This document shows, in pieces, positions 38,031 through 45,991 of a stretch of DNA of 64,000 bases. Within the stretch, counting starts at the first letter, position 1; each line of letters begins with the position of its first letter. Position numbers and translations under genes: made by a program. The notes beneath the pieces are model-generated. The model saw only the letters and a list, made by a program, of their open reading frames with translations. It made no database searches and was not told where the DNA came from. This stretch comes from JACVRX01 sp963819885 (lineage in GTDB: Bacteria > Actinomycetota > Actinomycetes > Jiangellales > Jiangellaceae), in NCBI GenBank assembly GCA_963819885.1, contig CAWFXV010000020.1:1-64000 (forward strand), given 5' to 3'.

Positions 38031-38489
38031 ATGGCCGAGCTCAAGGACCGTCTACGCGCCGACCTCACCGAGTCCATCCGTGCTCGGGACGAGTTGCGGA
38101 TCGCGACGATCCGGATGGTGCTCACTGCAGTCACTACTGCAGAGGTCGCTGGTGCCGAGGCGCGGGAGCTCTCCGACGACGAGGTCCTCACGGTTCTGGT
38201 CAAGGAGGCAAAGAAGCGGCGCGAGGCCGCCAACGCTTACCACGACGCCAGCCGCGACGATCGGGCCGAACGCGAGGAAGCCGAGGCAGACGTGATTGCC
38301 GATTACCTGCCGACGCCACTGACTGACGACGAGTTGACGAGCCTCGTCAATGCCGCCGTCGCTGAGACTGGGGCGACCTCAATGCGCGACATGGGTGCGG
38401 TGATGAAGCGGCTGACGCCGCAGGTCGGTGGCCGCGCCGAGGGCCGGACAGTAGCTGAAGCCGTCAAGTCGCGCCTCGCCGGAACTTGA
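38031..38489 (+). CDS. GatB/YqeY domain protein
   Basis: 152 residues from ATG 38031 (AELKDRLRADLTESIRARDE). YqeY motifs are present: LRIATIRMVLTAVTTAEV, VLVKEAKKRREAANAY, IADYLPTPLTDDEL and MGAVMKRLTPQVGGRAEG. The domain is related to the tRNA-binding tail of amidotransferase GatB; the free-standing form has no proven role. Its TGA stop is the first codon of a 54-bp dyad repeat. Confidence 0.93.
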   Translation: MAELKDRLRADLTESIRARDELRIATIRMVLTAVTTAEVAGAEARELSDDEVLTVLVKEAKKRREAANAYHDASRDDRAEREEAEADVIADYLPTPLTDDELTSLVNAAVAETGATSMRDMGAVMKRLTPQVGGRAEGRTVAEAVKSRLAGT

Positions 38490-38540
38490 TCGACGGATCA
38501 TTTTGGGGCTTGTAACGCCAAGAACGCTCCGTGGATCTTG
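38487..38540. repeat. Dyad repeat, copy 1 (upstream of the AbiEi-like gene)
   Basis: 54 bases beginning at the YqeY stop. The outer arms GATCGACGGA and TCCGTGGATC are nearly self-complementary, with a central GGGGCTTGTAACGCC and CAAGAACG. It aligns without gaps to 39683-39736 with about three quarters of positions identical. Confidence 0.75.
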
Positions 38541-38641
38541 CTTCCGGTGGTTCATCCACACGACATTCGCAGCGCTGCAGGCCGTCCACAGCCAGCCGAT
38601 CAGATGGTCCGCGGCCCGTCCGCGGGCTACACGGTTACGGA

Positions 38642-39685
38642 ATGCAGATTCCACGGGTCACGTCCTTGGCGTATCAACAAGATGGCCTGATTACCCGCCG
38701 GCAGGCACTCGCGGCTGGCGCCAGTCCAGACGGGATCCGCCACGCCTTGTCTGCTGGCAAGTGGCAGGTCGTCGTGCCGCGGATATATGCCATATTTGCC
38801 GGACCGACAAGCCGCATCCATCAGCTACGAGCCGCAGTTCTCCACTCCGGATCCGAGTCGATGATCACCGGCACTACCGCATGCACGATGACGGGCTTGC
38901 GGTATGTGCCGGCCCCGGCAGGCATGGTGGACACAATCGTCAGGGCCGAGCGCAGGCCGGGCGACGTGCAGCAGATCCGGGTGCATCGCACCTCTCGGCT
39001 TCCGGAGCCCGTTTGGTGGATCGACGACGCCTCACCGAATGCCGCGGCAGAGCTGGAGCGGGCAATGCCCTGGTGGATTCCGGGGGACGTGCTCGCGCCA
39101 ATGGCACGACGATGGACATTGCCAATGGTGCCACCTGCCCGGGCCGTGATCGACGCCATTCGCTTTCGGGTCGTGTTCGACAGCCACGACGGGGAGCCGT
39201 GGCGCAGTCATCAACTTCTGCAGGACGCGCGTGCGCTGGTCTGCGAAGTAGTCCAACGGCGTCGATGCTCGGTCGCCGATCTCGTGGCCGAATTGGAGGC
39301 CGCACCCAGAGCCGGCACGGCGGTCATCAACAAAGCGCTCGATGACGTGAGAGCGGGTTGCCGGTCGGCCCCCGAATGCGACCTGCGTGATCTCGTGCGG
39401 TCATGCATAGGTCTCCCGGAGCCGCGGTGGAACCTTCCCCTACCGGGCCATATGGGAATCATCCCGGATGCCTGCTGGCCCGAGGCCAAGCTGGTAGTCG
39501 AGGTCGACTCGGCGGAATGGCACCAGTTCGGCGCCGCACCCGAAGCTACGGCGCGCCGACATGCCATGTACGCGAGCCTGGGCTGGCGCATATTTCCGGT
39601 TTCTCCATACCGCTTGCGGCACGATGCCGCGCAGGTCCGACGGGAACTGCTGGCCGCGTACCGGTCAGGGCTGGCTCGAGCATGA
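38642..39685 (+). CDS. AbiEi-like winged-helix / DUF559-type protein
   Basis: 347 residues from ATG 38642. The N-terminal AbiEi-type winged helix is VTSLAYQQDGLITRRQALAA, GIRHALSAGKWQVVVPRIY. The C-terminal part looks like a DUF559/Vsr-like endonuclease fold: LVVEVDSAEWH, RRHAMYASLGWRIFPVSP. The Glu and Asp of EVDS sit where the PD-(D/E)xK core would be. Such proteins are annotated as type IV antitoxin-like, yet no AbiEii toxin partner is next to it. The first 120 bases of open frame before ATG 38642 look non-coding. It is bracketed by two copies of a dyad repeat. Confidence 0.78.
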   Translation: MQIPRVTSLAYQQDGLITRRQALAAGASPDGIRHALSAGKWQVVVPRIYAIFAGPTSRIHQLRAAVLHSGSESMITGTTACTMTGLRYVPAPAGMVDTIVRAERRPGDVQQIRVHRTSRLPEPVWWIDDASPNAAAELERAMPWWIPGDVLAPMARRWTLPMVPPARAVIDAIRFRVVFDSHDGEPWRSHQLLQDARALVCEVVQRRRCSVADLVAELEAAPRAGTAVINKALDDVRAGCRSAPECDLRDLVRSCIGLPEPRWNLPLPGHMGIIPDACWPEAKLVVEVDSAEWHQFGAAPEATARRHAMYASLGWRIFPVSPYRLRHDAAQVRRELLAAYRSGLARA

Positions 39686-39736
39686 TCCACGGAGCAGATT
39701 GGGGGCTACAGCCCCAAGAACGATCCGTGGATCATG
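39683..39736. repeat. Dyad repeat, copy 2 (downstream of the AbiEi-like gene)
   Basis: 54 bases beginning at the AbiEi-like TGA. Outer arms GATCCACGGA and TCCGTGGATC are perfectly complementary (10 bp), and inner arms GGGGCT and AGCCCC form a second stem. It probably also terminates transcription between the convergent AbiEi-like and asd genes. Confidence 0.75.
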
Positions 39737-39757
39737 GTTTCGGCGGCTGCGGGAGCG

Positions 39758-40834
39758 TCAGGCGGCTACGAGCTCCGCGGCAACGAGCTCGGCGATCTGG
39801 GCGGTGTTGAGTGCGGCGCCCTTGCGCAGGTTGTCGCCGCAGACGAACAGTTCCAGCGCCGTGGAGTCGTCGAGGGAGCGCCGCACGCGGCCCACCCAGG
39901 TGGGATCCGTGCCGACTGCGTCAGCGGGCGTCGGGAACTCGCCGCGCGAGGGGTCGTCGTAGAGCACAACACCCGGAGCATTGCGCAGAATCTCCCAAGC
40001 AACGTCCGCGGTGACCTCGCGCTGGAAGACCGCGTGCACAGCGACCGAGTGGGTGGTCACGACCGGCACTCGCACACAGGTTGCCGATACCCGCAGCCGC
40101 GGCAGGTCGAGGATCTTGCGCGACTCGTTACGGATCTTGAGCTCCTCCGAGCTCCAGCCGTCGTCTTTCAGTGACCCCGCCCACGGAACGACATTGAGCG
40201 CGAGTGGTGCGGGGAACGGTCCCAGCTCGTCGCCAAGTACGCGGCGGACATCGCCCGGATGGGTGCCCAGCTCACGGTTGCCGGCGACCTTCTGGAGCTG
40301 GTCGTGCAGCGTGTCGATGCCGGCCTGACCGGCACCCGACGCCGCCTGGTACGACGCAACGACGAGCTCGGTCAAACCCAGCTCGGCGTGCAGCGAGCCG
40401 ATTGCGACGATCATCGACAGGGTCGTGCAATTGGGGTTGGCGATGATGCCCTTCGGTCGCGTGCGAGCCGCGCGCGCGTTGACCTCGGGTACGACCAGGG
40501 GCACCGCGGGATCCATCCGGAAGGCCGCTGAGTTGTCGACGACGACCGTTCCGCGTTCGGCCGCGACAGGCGCCCACTGCGCGGACACCTCGTCCGGGAC
40601 GTCGAACATCGCGACGTCGACCCCGTCGAAGACTTCATCATTCAGGGCCACGACCTCGACGTCCGCGCCGCGGACCGGGAGCCGACGACCCACCGACCGG
40701 GGCGACGCGATCAGCCGAATCTCGCCCCAGACGTCCTTGCGGGTGGAGAGGAGGTCCCGCATCACAGTTCCTACGGCCCCGGTCGCGCCGACTACGGCAA
40801 GCGTCGGGCGATCGGTTCTCGACGTGCTGCTCAT
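39758..40834 (-). CDS. asd: Aspartate-semialdehyde dehydrogenase
   Basis: 358 residues. NADP-binding VVGATGAVGTVMRDLL, catalytic Cys in ANPNCTTLSMIVAIG, the substrate-binding YQAASGAGQAGI and the catalytic His in VVTTHSVAVH region are present. It converts aspartyl phosphate to aspartate semialdehyde for lysine/diaminopimelate, threonine and methionine. ATG 40834 overlaps the ask stop by 4 bases (ATGA), so the two steps are translated together. Confidence 0.96.
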   Translation of the reverse strand: MSSTSRTDRPTLAVVGATGAVGTVMRDLLSTRKDVWGEIRLIASPRSVGRRLPVRGADVEVVALNDEVFDGVDVAMFDVPDEVSAQWAPVAAERGTVVVDNSAAFRMDPAVPLVVPEVNARAARTRPKGIIANPNCTTLSMIVAIGSLHAELGLTELVVASYQAASGAGQAGIDTLHDQLQKVAGNRELGTHPGDVRRVLGDELGPFPAPLALNVVPWAGSLKDDGWSSEELKIRNESRKILDLPRLRVSATCVRVPVVTTHSVAVHAVFQREVTADVAWEILRNAPGVVLYDDPSRGEFPTPADAVGTDPTWVGRVRRSLDDSTALELFVCGDNLRKGAALNTAQIAELVAAELVAA

Positions 40835-42108
40835 CGGCCACTCCCGCCGTAGACCACCGCCTCGACCTCGATGGCATCGAGGTCGAAAGCCTCATGTACG
40901 GAGGCCACCGCAAGGTCGACGTCGTCGCCTCGGACGACCACGGAGATCCGGATTTCGGACGTGGAGATCATCTCGATGTTGACGCCGGCGGCCGCCAGCG
41001 CGCTGAAGAAGTGCGCGCTCACCCCGGGATGGCTGCGCATACCCGCACCGATCAGCGAGACCTTGCCGATTCCGTCGTCATAGCGCAGCGACTCGAAGCT
41101 CACTCGGTTCTGGATATCGCTGAGGGCCTGTAATGCCCGTCGGCCGTCCGCCTTCGGCAAGGTGAAGGAGATGTCCGTCCGGTTGGTGGCTGCAGCCGAC
41201 ACGTTCTGCACGATCATGTCGAGGTTGATCTCTGCGTCGGCGACCGCCTGGAAGATCGTGGCGGCCTCCCCGACCTTGTCGGGGACTCCGACAATGGTGA
41301 TCTTTGCCTCACTGCGGTCGTGTGCGACTCCGGAGATGATCGGCTGCTCCATGTCGGTCTGGTCGCTCCCTTCCGGCCGGTTGGTGACCCACGTGCCGTC
41401 GCGTGTGGAGAAGCTCGATCGGACATGGATCGGCAGGCCGTAGCGCCGCGCGTACTCTACGCATCTCAGATGTAAGACCTTGGCACCACAAGCGGCCATT
41501 TCGAGCATCTCTTCGTAGGTGATGCGTGGGATTCGACGAGCCGCGGGGACGATCCGAGGGTCAGCGGTGAAGACGCCGTCCACGTCGGTGTAGATCTCAC
41601 AGACATCGGCCCCGAGCGCCGCTGCCAGCGCGACAGCCGTCGTGTCCGAGCCGCCGCGGCCCAGCGTCGTAATGTCCTTGCTGTCCTGGCTGACACCCTG
41701 GAATCCCGCGACGATCGCGACCGCGCCGCCGTCGAGCGCCTGCCGGATGCGGCCGGGCGTCACGTCGATGATCCGGGCGCTGCCGTGCGCCGACGTCGTG
41801 ATGACGCCGGCCTGGCTACCGGTGAACGAGCGGGCCTGGTGGCCAAGGTCACCGATCGCCATCGCCAGCAGCGCCATTGAGATTCGCTCGCCTGCTGTCA
41901 GCAGCATGTCCAGTTCACGCCCAGCGGGCAGGGGTGAGACCTGACCGGCGAGGTCGAGCAGCTCGTCGGTGGTGTCTCCCATCGCGGACACCACGACCAC
42001 GACTTCGTGACCGTCTCTGCTGCTGGCGACGATCCGCTGCGCGACCCGCTTGACCGCTGCGGCGTCAGCGACCGAGGAGCCCCCGTATTTTTGGACGATC
42101 AAGCCCAC
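40831..42108 (-). CDS. ask: Aspartokinase
   Basis: 425 residues. It begins LIVQKYGGSSVADAAAVKRV (kinase motif KYGGSS), with FQGVSQDSKDITTLGRGGSD and two ACT domains at the C-terminus (ITIVGVPDKVGEAATIFQ, VSLIGAGMRSHPGVSAHFF) for feedback control by lysine or threonine. An internal ATG at 41352 (MEQPIISGVAHD) sits where corynebacterial LysC starts its separate beta subunit, so a second product (40831-41352) is possible. The start is GTG 42108. Confidence 0.96.
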   Translation of the reverse strand: MGLIVQKYGGSSVADAAAVKRVAQRIVASSRDGHEVVVVVSAMGDTTDELLDLAGQVSPLPAGRELDMLLTAGERISMALLAMAIGDLGHQARSFTGSQAGVITTSAHGSARIIDVTPGRIRQALDGGAVAIVAGFQGVSQDSKDITTLGRGGSDTTAVALAAALGADVCEIYTDVDGVFTADPRIVPAARRIPRITYEEMLEMAACGAKVLHLRCVEYARRYGLPIHVRSSFSTRDGTWVTNRPEGSDQTDMEQPIISGVAHDRSEAKITIVGVPDKVGEAATIFQAVADAEINLDMIVQNVSAAATNRTDISFTLPKADGRRALQALSDIQNRVSFESLRYDDGIGKVSLIGAGMRSHPGVSAHFFSALAAAGVNIEMISTSEIRISVVVRGDDVDLAVASVHEAFDLDAIEVEAVVYGGSGR

Positions 42109-42285
42109 CCGGTGCTCCTCCCTTCAGCGCTGGCCCGTTCCTGGCCTGCGTGAGTCTAGGCGACGCACCTGTGAGCCCTGGGGCCGTTTCGAATCGCGGG
42201 ATGTGTGCGTTGGGTGCCTTCCGGGCCGGGCACACCATGGGCACTACGATGCAGGCCTGGGTTCTCGGCGGAGGCGGCCGTAGCG

Positions 42286-43212
42286 ATGGAGCAGCAGCGT
42301 GCTGGCGTTGAGGCCGCAGCCGTACGGCGCACGTTCGGCGACATTGTCGCCGTCGATCACGTCGACCTGACGGCCCCACCGGGTTCCGTCACCGCCTTGG
42401 TGGGACCCAACGGTTCGGGGAAGACGACGTTGCTGCTGGTGCTCGCCACACTGCTCCGCCCGGATTCGGGGACGGTTTGGGTCGCGAACTCAGATCCGGT
42501 CACCGACCCACGGGCGGTTCGGGCGGTGACCGGCTGGATGCCCGACTCGTTCGGCACGTACGACACGCTGACCGCTCGCGAGGTGCTCGAGTTCGCCGCG
42601 AGCGCGTACCGGCTACCGCGGGATCGCGGCGCGCAGCGTGCGCGCGAATTGCTGGAACTCATTCACCTCGCCGATTACGCAGACTTGCCCGTGCACGTGC
42701 TGTCGCGCGGCCAGAAACAGCGGCTCGGGCTGGCCCGTGCCCTCGTGCACGACCCGAGAGTGCTGCTCCTCGACGAGCCGGCGGCCGGTCTGGACCCCCG
42801 GAGCCGGATCGAACTTCGTGGGGTTCTTCGCGGGCTGGCCGCGGACGGCCGCGCGGTGCTGGTGTCGAGTCACGTCCTCGCCGAGTTGGAGACCACGGCC
42901 GACCGGGTCGTCTTCGTCGACCATGGAAAGACCGTCTCCGAGCAGGAACTGGCCGATCTGCCCCGATCGGAGCGGCGGCCATGGCGCATGCAGGCACTGG
43001 ACCGGAATTCCCTTGTCGACGCGCTCGACCGGTACGGAATCGAGCACGCCGACCCCGACCCGAGCGGAGTGGAGGTCTTGCTGTCTGGCGACGAGGCGGC
43101 GGCCCAGCTACTCGCTCGGCTCGTTCGGGACGACGTTCGAGTGACGACGTGCGCACCGGCCGGTAGCGGCCTGGAGGATGCCTACCTCGCGATGACGGAG
43201 AACCGTCGATGA
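42286..43212 (+). CDS. ABC transporter ATP-binding protein
   Basis: 308 residues from ATG 42286, with GGAGG upstream. Walker A GPNGSGKTTL, signature LSRGQKQRLGLARAL (an LSxGQ variant), Walker B VLLLDEPAAGLDPRSR and the switch His in VLVSSHVLAELE are present. It is an ABC-2 exporter type ATPase with a C-terminal extension of about 90 residues. It is coupled (ATGA) to the permease. The substrate is unknown. Confidence 0.93.
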   Translation: MEQQRAGVEAAAVRRTFGDIVAVDHVDLTAPPGSVTALVGPNGSGKTTLLLVLATLLRPDSGTVWVANSDPVTDPRAVRAVTGWMPDSFGTYDTLTAREVLEFAASAYRLPRDRGAQRARELLELIHLADYADLPVHVLSRGQKQRLGLARALVHDPRVLLLDEPAAGLDPRSRIELRGVLRGLAADGRAVLVSSHVLAELETTADRVVFVDHGKTVSEQELADLPRSERRPWRMQALDRNSLVDALDRYGIEHADPDPSGVEVLLSGDEAAAQLLARLVRDDVRVTTCAPAGSGLEDAYLAMTENRR

Positions 43213-44291
43213 CCGTGGAGTCTTCCGCGCCCGCCGCCGAAGGTGCCCGCAGTCCCTCGGCCACGGCCACCATCAGTTGGTGGGGTGTGCGCACAATGGC
43301 GGAGCACGAGTTCCGGCTACGGCTTCGGGCCGGTCGCTGGCGCTGGTTGCTCGCCGCCTGGTTCGTCACCTTGCTGCTGCTGACCTGGGGACTTCGGGCA
43401 GCGTTGGTCGCGACTGGGGCACCGGAACCGGGTGTGGACATGTTCGGCGGCCTGATGCTGTTCATGCTGGCGCTCGCGATGCTGGTCGTCCCCGCGCTCA
43501 CTGCGCAGTCGATCAACGGCGATCGCGAACGCGGCGTCCTTGCGACCCTGCAAACCACGCTGCTCACCCCCGCGGAAATCGCTGTCGGCAAGCTCTTTGC
43601 AGCCTGGGCGACGGCGTTGGTGTTCTTGGCGGTTTCGCTTCCGTTGATCGTGTGGTGCCTGGTAGAGGGCGGCGTGTCCGTAGGTCGAGTGATCGGCACC
43701 CTGATCGTCATGGCCCTGCTCCTCGGGACTTTGGCGGCAATTGCGCAGTGCCTGTCCGCATTATTCGCCCGCAGCACGACTTCGGCTGTCATGTCGTACC
43801 TGGTGGTCTTCGCCCTGAGTATCGGCACGCTCATCGCTTTCTTCATCGCGCTGATGCTCACTACCGAGACACAAACAGTCACCGAGCGGATCCCGGTGTG
43901 GGACAACGGTCAACCCCAGTTCGACGAGGAGACCGGTCAGCCGATCAACGTCGACCGTTGGCAGACGGCGGAGTACGAGGCATCGGTCCAGCAGACGGAG
44001 AAGGTCTGGTGGGTACTGGCCCCGAATCCATTCGCGATCCTCGCCGACTCGACTAGCGGCACTGCAGAATGGGAGCGAGCTGGGTTCGACCCGCTGCAAA
44101 CAATTCGCGAAGGTCTGCGGTCCGCTCGCGACCCCGACTCGGGCTGGAGCGGTGTCGCGAGCACCGAGAAGGCGGTCTGGCCATATGGGCTGGCGTTCAA
44201 TCTGCTGCTCGGCATCGGCGCTCTGACCCTAACGATCCGGCGCCTGAGAACGCCGTACGACCGCCTTCCCCGTGGGGTGAGGGTGGCGTGA
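43209..44291 (+). CDS. ABC-2 type permease
   Basis: 360 residues with six hydrophobic segments: one after RLRAGRWRWLLAAWFV, then LMLFMLALAMLVVPALTAQS, FAAWATALVFLAVSLPLIVW, VIGTLIVMALLLGTLAAIAQ, VVFALSIGTLIAFFIALML and a last one before the C-terminus. A hydrophilic loop (residues about 230-300) lies outside or between spans 5 and 6. The motif INGDRERGVLATLQTTLLTP is typical of ABC-2 permeases. It probably works as a dimer with the 42286 ATPase. Confidence 0.9.
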   Translation: MTVESSAPAAEGARSPSATATISWWGVRTMAEHEFRLRLRAGRWRWLLAAWFVTLLLLTWGLRAALVATGAPEPGVDMFGGLMLFMLALAMLVVPALTAQSINGDRERGVLATLQTTLLTPAEIAVGKLFAAWATALVFLAVSLPLIVWCLVEGGVSVGRVIGTLIVMALLLGTLAAIAQCLSALFARSTTSAVMSYLVVFALSIGTLIAFFIALMLTTETQTVTERIPVWDNGQPQFDEETGQPINVDRWQTAEYEASVQQTEKVWWVLAPNPFAILADSTSGTAEWERAGFDPLQTIREGLRSARDPDSGWSGVASTEKAVWPYGLAFNLLLGIGALTLTIRRLRTPYDRLPRGVRVA

Positions 44292-44332
44292 CCTCGCGCC
44301 CGTTCGTGGTCGCTGTCCGGTCGGATCACCGG

Positions 44333-44929
44333 TCAGCGCTCGGAGGCCTCCGCGACTACGTCGGCTAGCAACTCGTCTTCGGCCTCGCTCACCGGGTCGG
44401 TGTGATGGTCGAGCCGGGTGTGGGCGATCAGCGAGTGCAGCGCGCGAAGGATCCCGCCGCAGGTTGCCCCCCACGACGACAGGTAGGAGAACTGCCACCA
44501 CCACAGCGCCTCGAGTGTTCGCCCGTCGTGGTAGTGCGCCAGGCCGTGCAGCAGGTCGGAGGCGATGCTCGCCAGGTCGTCGGAGATCAAGAAGCCGTCG
44601 GCGCCGCGATCGGGATCCATCGGATCGACGATCTCGACGTAGTCGTCGACGGGAGCGAGCAGGCGGGCCAATCGCTCCCGCAACTCCTCGACGTCGGAGT
44701 CGGGTCCCGGGTCCGGCTCGAAGCGTTCGTCCGGGACGACATCGCTGATGGCGCCGAGCCTGCCCCCTGCAAGCGCAAGCTGGCTGATCTCCAACAGCAG
44801 CAGGGAGAGCGTGCTGCCGGTGTCCTCGCCTCGAGCGATTTCCCGCAAGGCGACCAGAAAGCTCTCGATCTGGTCGGCGATCTCAGCGGCGAAGTCCGCA
44901 TATTCCTCGGCGGCGTCCGGCTCAGACAT
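44333..44929 (-). CDS. DUF5063 protein
   Basis: 198 residues from ATG 44929. The helical, acidic sequence includes ADFAAEIADQIESFLVALRE, LLEISQLALAGGRLGAISDV, ISDDLASIASDLLHGLAHY and WWWQFSYLSSWGATCGGIL. The WWWQFSYLSxWG motif is typical of DUF5063, whose role is unknown. Its start overlaps the recR end by 8 bases; a link to recombination repair is suggested only by this coupling. Confidence 0.88.
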   Translation of the reverse strand: MSEPDAAEEYADFAAEIADQIESFLVALREIARGEDTGSTLSLLLLEISQLALAGGRLGAISDVVPDERFEPDPGPDSDVEELRERLARLLAPVDDYVEIVDPMDPDRGADGFLISDDLASIASDLLHGLAHYHDGRTLEALWWWQFSYLSSWGATCGGILRALHSLIAHTRLDHHTDPVSEAEDELLADVVAEASER

Positions 44930-45521
44930 CGAGCAACCTCCGCCCCTCGAACGCACGGCCCAAGGTGACCTCGTCGGCATACTCGAGGTCGCCTCCTACT
45001 GGAAGTCCACTGGCCAGCCGCGTGACGCGCAACCCCATCGGCCTGATCAATCTGGCCAGGTACGTCGCAGTCGCCTCGCCCTCGAGGTTCGGATCGGTCG
45101 CGAGGATGACCTCAGTGACCGTGTCGTCGGCAAGCCGCCGCATCAACTCGCGCACCCGGAGATCGTCCGGGCCAATGCCCTCGATCGGGCTGATCGCTCC
45201 GCCGAGAACGTGATATCGGCCACGAAACTCCCGCGTACGCTCGATCGCGACGACGTCCTTCGGCTCCTCAACCACACAGATCTGGGCAGCATCGCGCCGT
45301 GGGTCACGGCAGATCCGGCACTGTTCCTCTTCGGCGACGTTGCCGCAGACGGCACAGAACCGCACCTTTTCCTTGACCTCGACCAGCGCCGCGGCCAGCC
45401 GGCGCACATCCACGGCATCGGAGGCGAGCACATGGAAGGCGATCCGCTGGGCACCCTTGGGGCCGACACCCGGCAGCCGGCCGAGCTCGTCGATGAGATC
45501 CTGGACGACTCCCTCGTACAT
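44922..45521 (-). CDS. recR: Recombination protein RecR
   Basis: 199 residues. It has the helix-hairpin-helix LGRLPGVGPKGAQRIAFHVL, the zinc finger CAVCGNVAEEEQCRIC and the Toprim domain ICVVEEPKDVVAIERT with ATDPNLEGEATATYLARL. RecR acts with RecO/RecF to load RecA at gaps. It is translationally linked to DUF5063 downstream and preceded by ybaB. Confidence 0.96.
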   Translation of the reverse strand: MYEGVVQDLIDELGRLPGVGPKGAQRIAFHVLASDAVDVRRLAAALVEVKEKVRFCAVCGNVAEEEQCRICRDPRRDAAQICVVEEPKDVVAIERTREFRGRYHVLGGAISPIEGIGPDDLRVRELMRRLADDTVTEVILATDPNLEGEATATYLARLIRPMGLRVTRLASGLPVGGDLEYADEVTLGRAFEGRRLLDV

Positions 45522-45542
45522 GACCGGGCCCTATTCGGACGT

Positions 45543-45911
45543 TCAGGTGCCGGTGACTGCTGGCGGGTCCTGACCGGCTGAGCCAGCGAGCATGCCGCCG
45601 ATTCCCTCGCCCAGCGGACCCATCTGCTCGGCCGCCATCTTCTGCACCTGAGCGGTGGCGTCGCGGACTGCCGCCACCACGAGGTCGGCCAGCGTCTCCA
45701 CGTCAGCGGGATCGACGACCGACGGATCGATCTCGAGTGCGACCAGCTCGCCTGCTCCGGTGACCGTTGCCGTGATCAAACCGCCGCCAGCCGTTCCGGT
45801 GACCTCGGCTGCGGCCAGGTTCTGCTGCGCCGACATCAGTTGTTCCTGCATTTGCTGAGCCTGCTGGAGCAGCTGCTGGAAATCGATGCCTTCCGAGCCG
45901 GGCGGGAACAC
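45543..45911 (-). CDS. YbaB/EbfC nucleoid-associated protein
   Basis: 122 residues. The helical N-terminus QQLLQQAQQMQEQLMSAQQN, the central GTAGGGLITATVTGAGELVALEI and VDPADVETLADLVVAAVRDA are family signatures. It binds DNA as a dimer and is almost always placed between dnaX and recR, as here. The start is GTG 45911 with GGAGGCAGTGA upstream. Confidence 0.94.
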   Translation of the reverse strand: MFPPGSEGIDFQQLLQQAQQMQEQLMSAQQNLAAAEVTGTAGGGLITATVTGAGELVALEIDPSVVDPADVETLADLVVAAVRDATAQVQKMAAEQMGPLGEGIGGMLAGSAGQDPPAVTGT

Positions 45912-45991
45912 TCACTGCCTCCGTTGCTGGTCGGTCTGGCGCTGGCCGATTTGCTCTTGAACGTGAGCCTAACGCGGCGCCCATGGGTCTA

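Noticed and set aside
42109..42285. A lysine-type riboswitch ahead of ask
   Set aside because: The leader on the minus strand shows no conserved lysine-element motifs and no anti-terminator pair that I can recognise.
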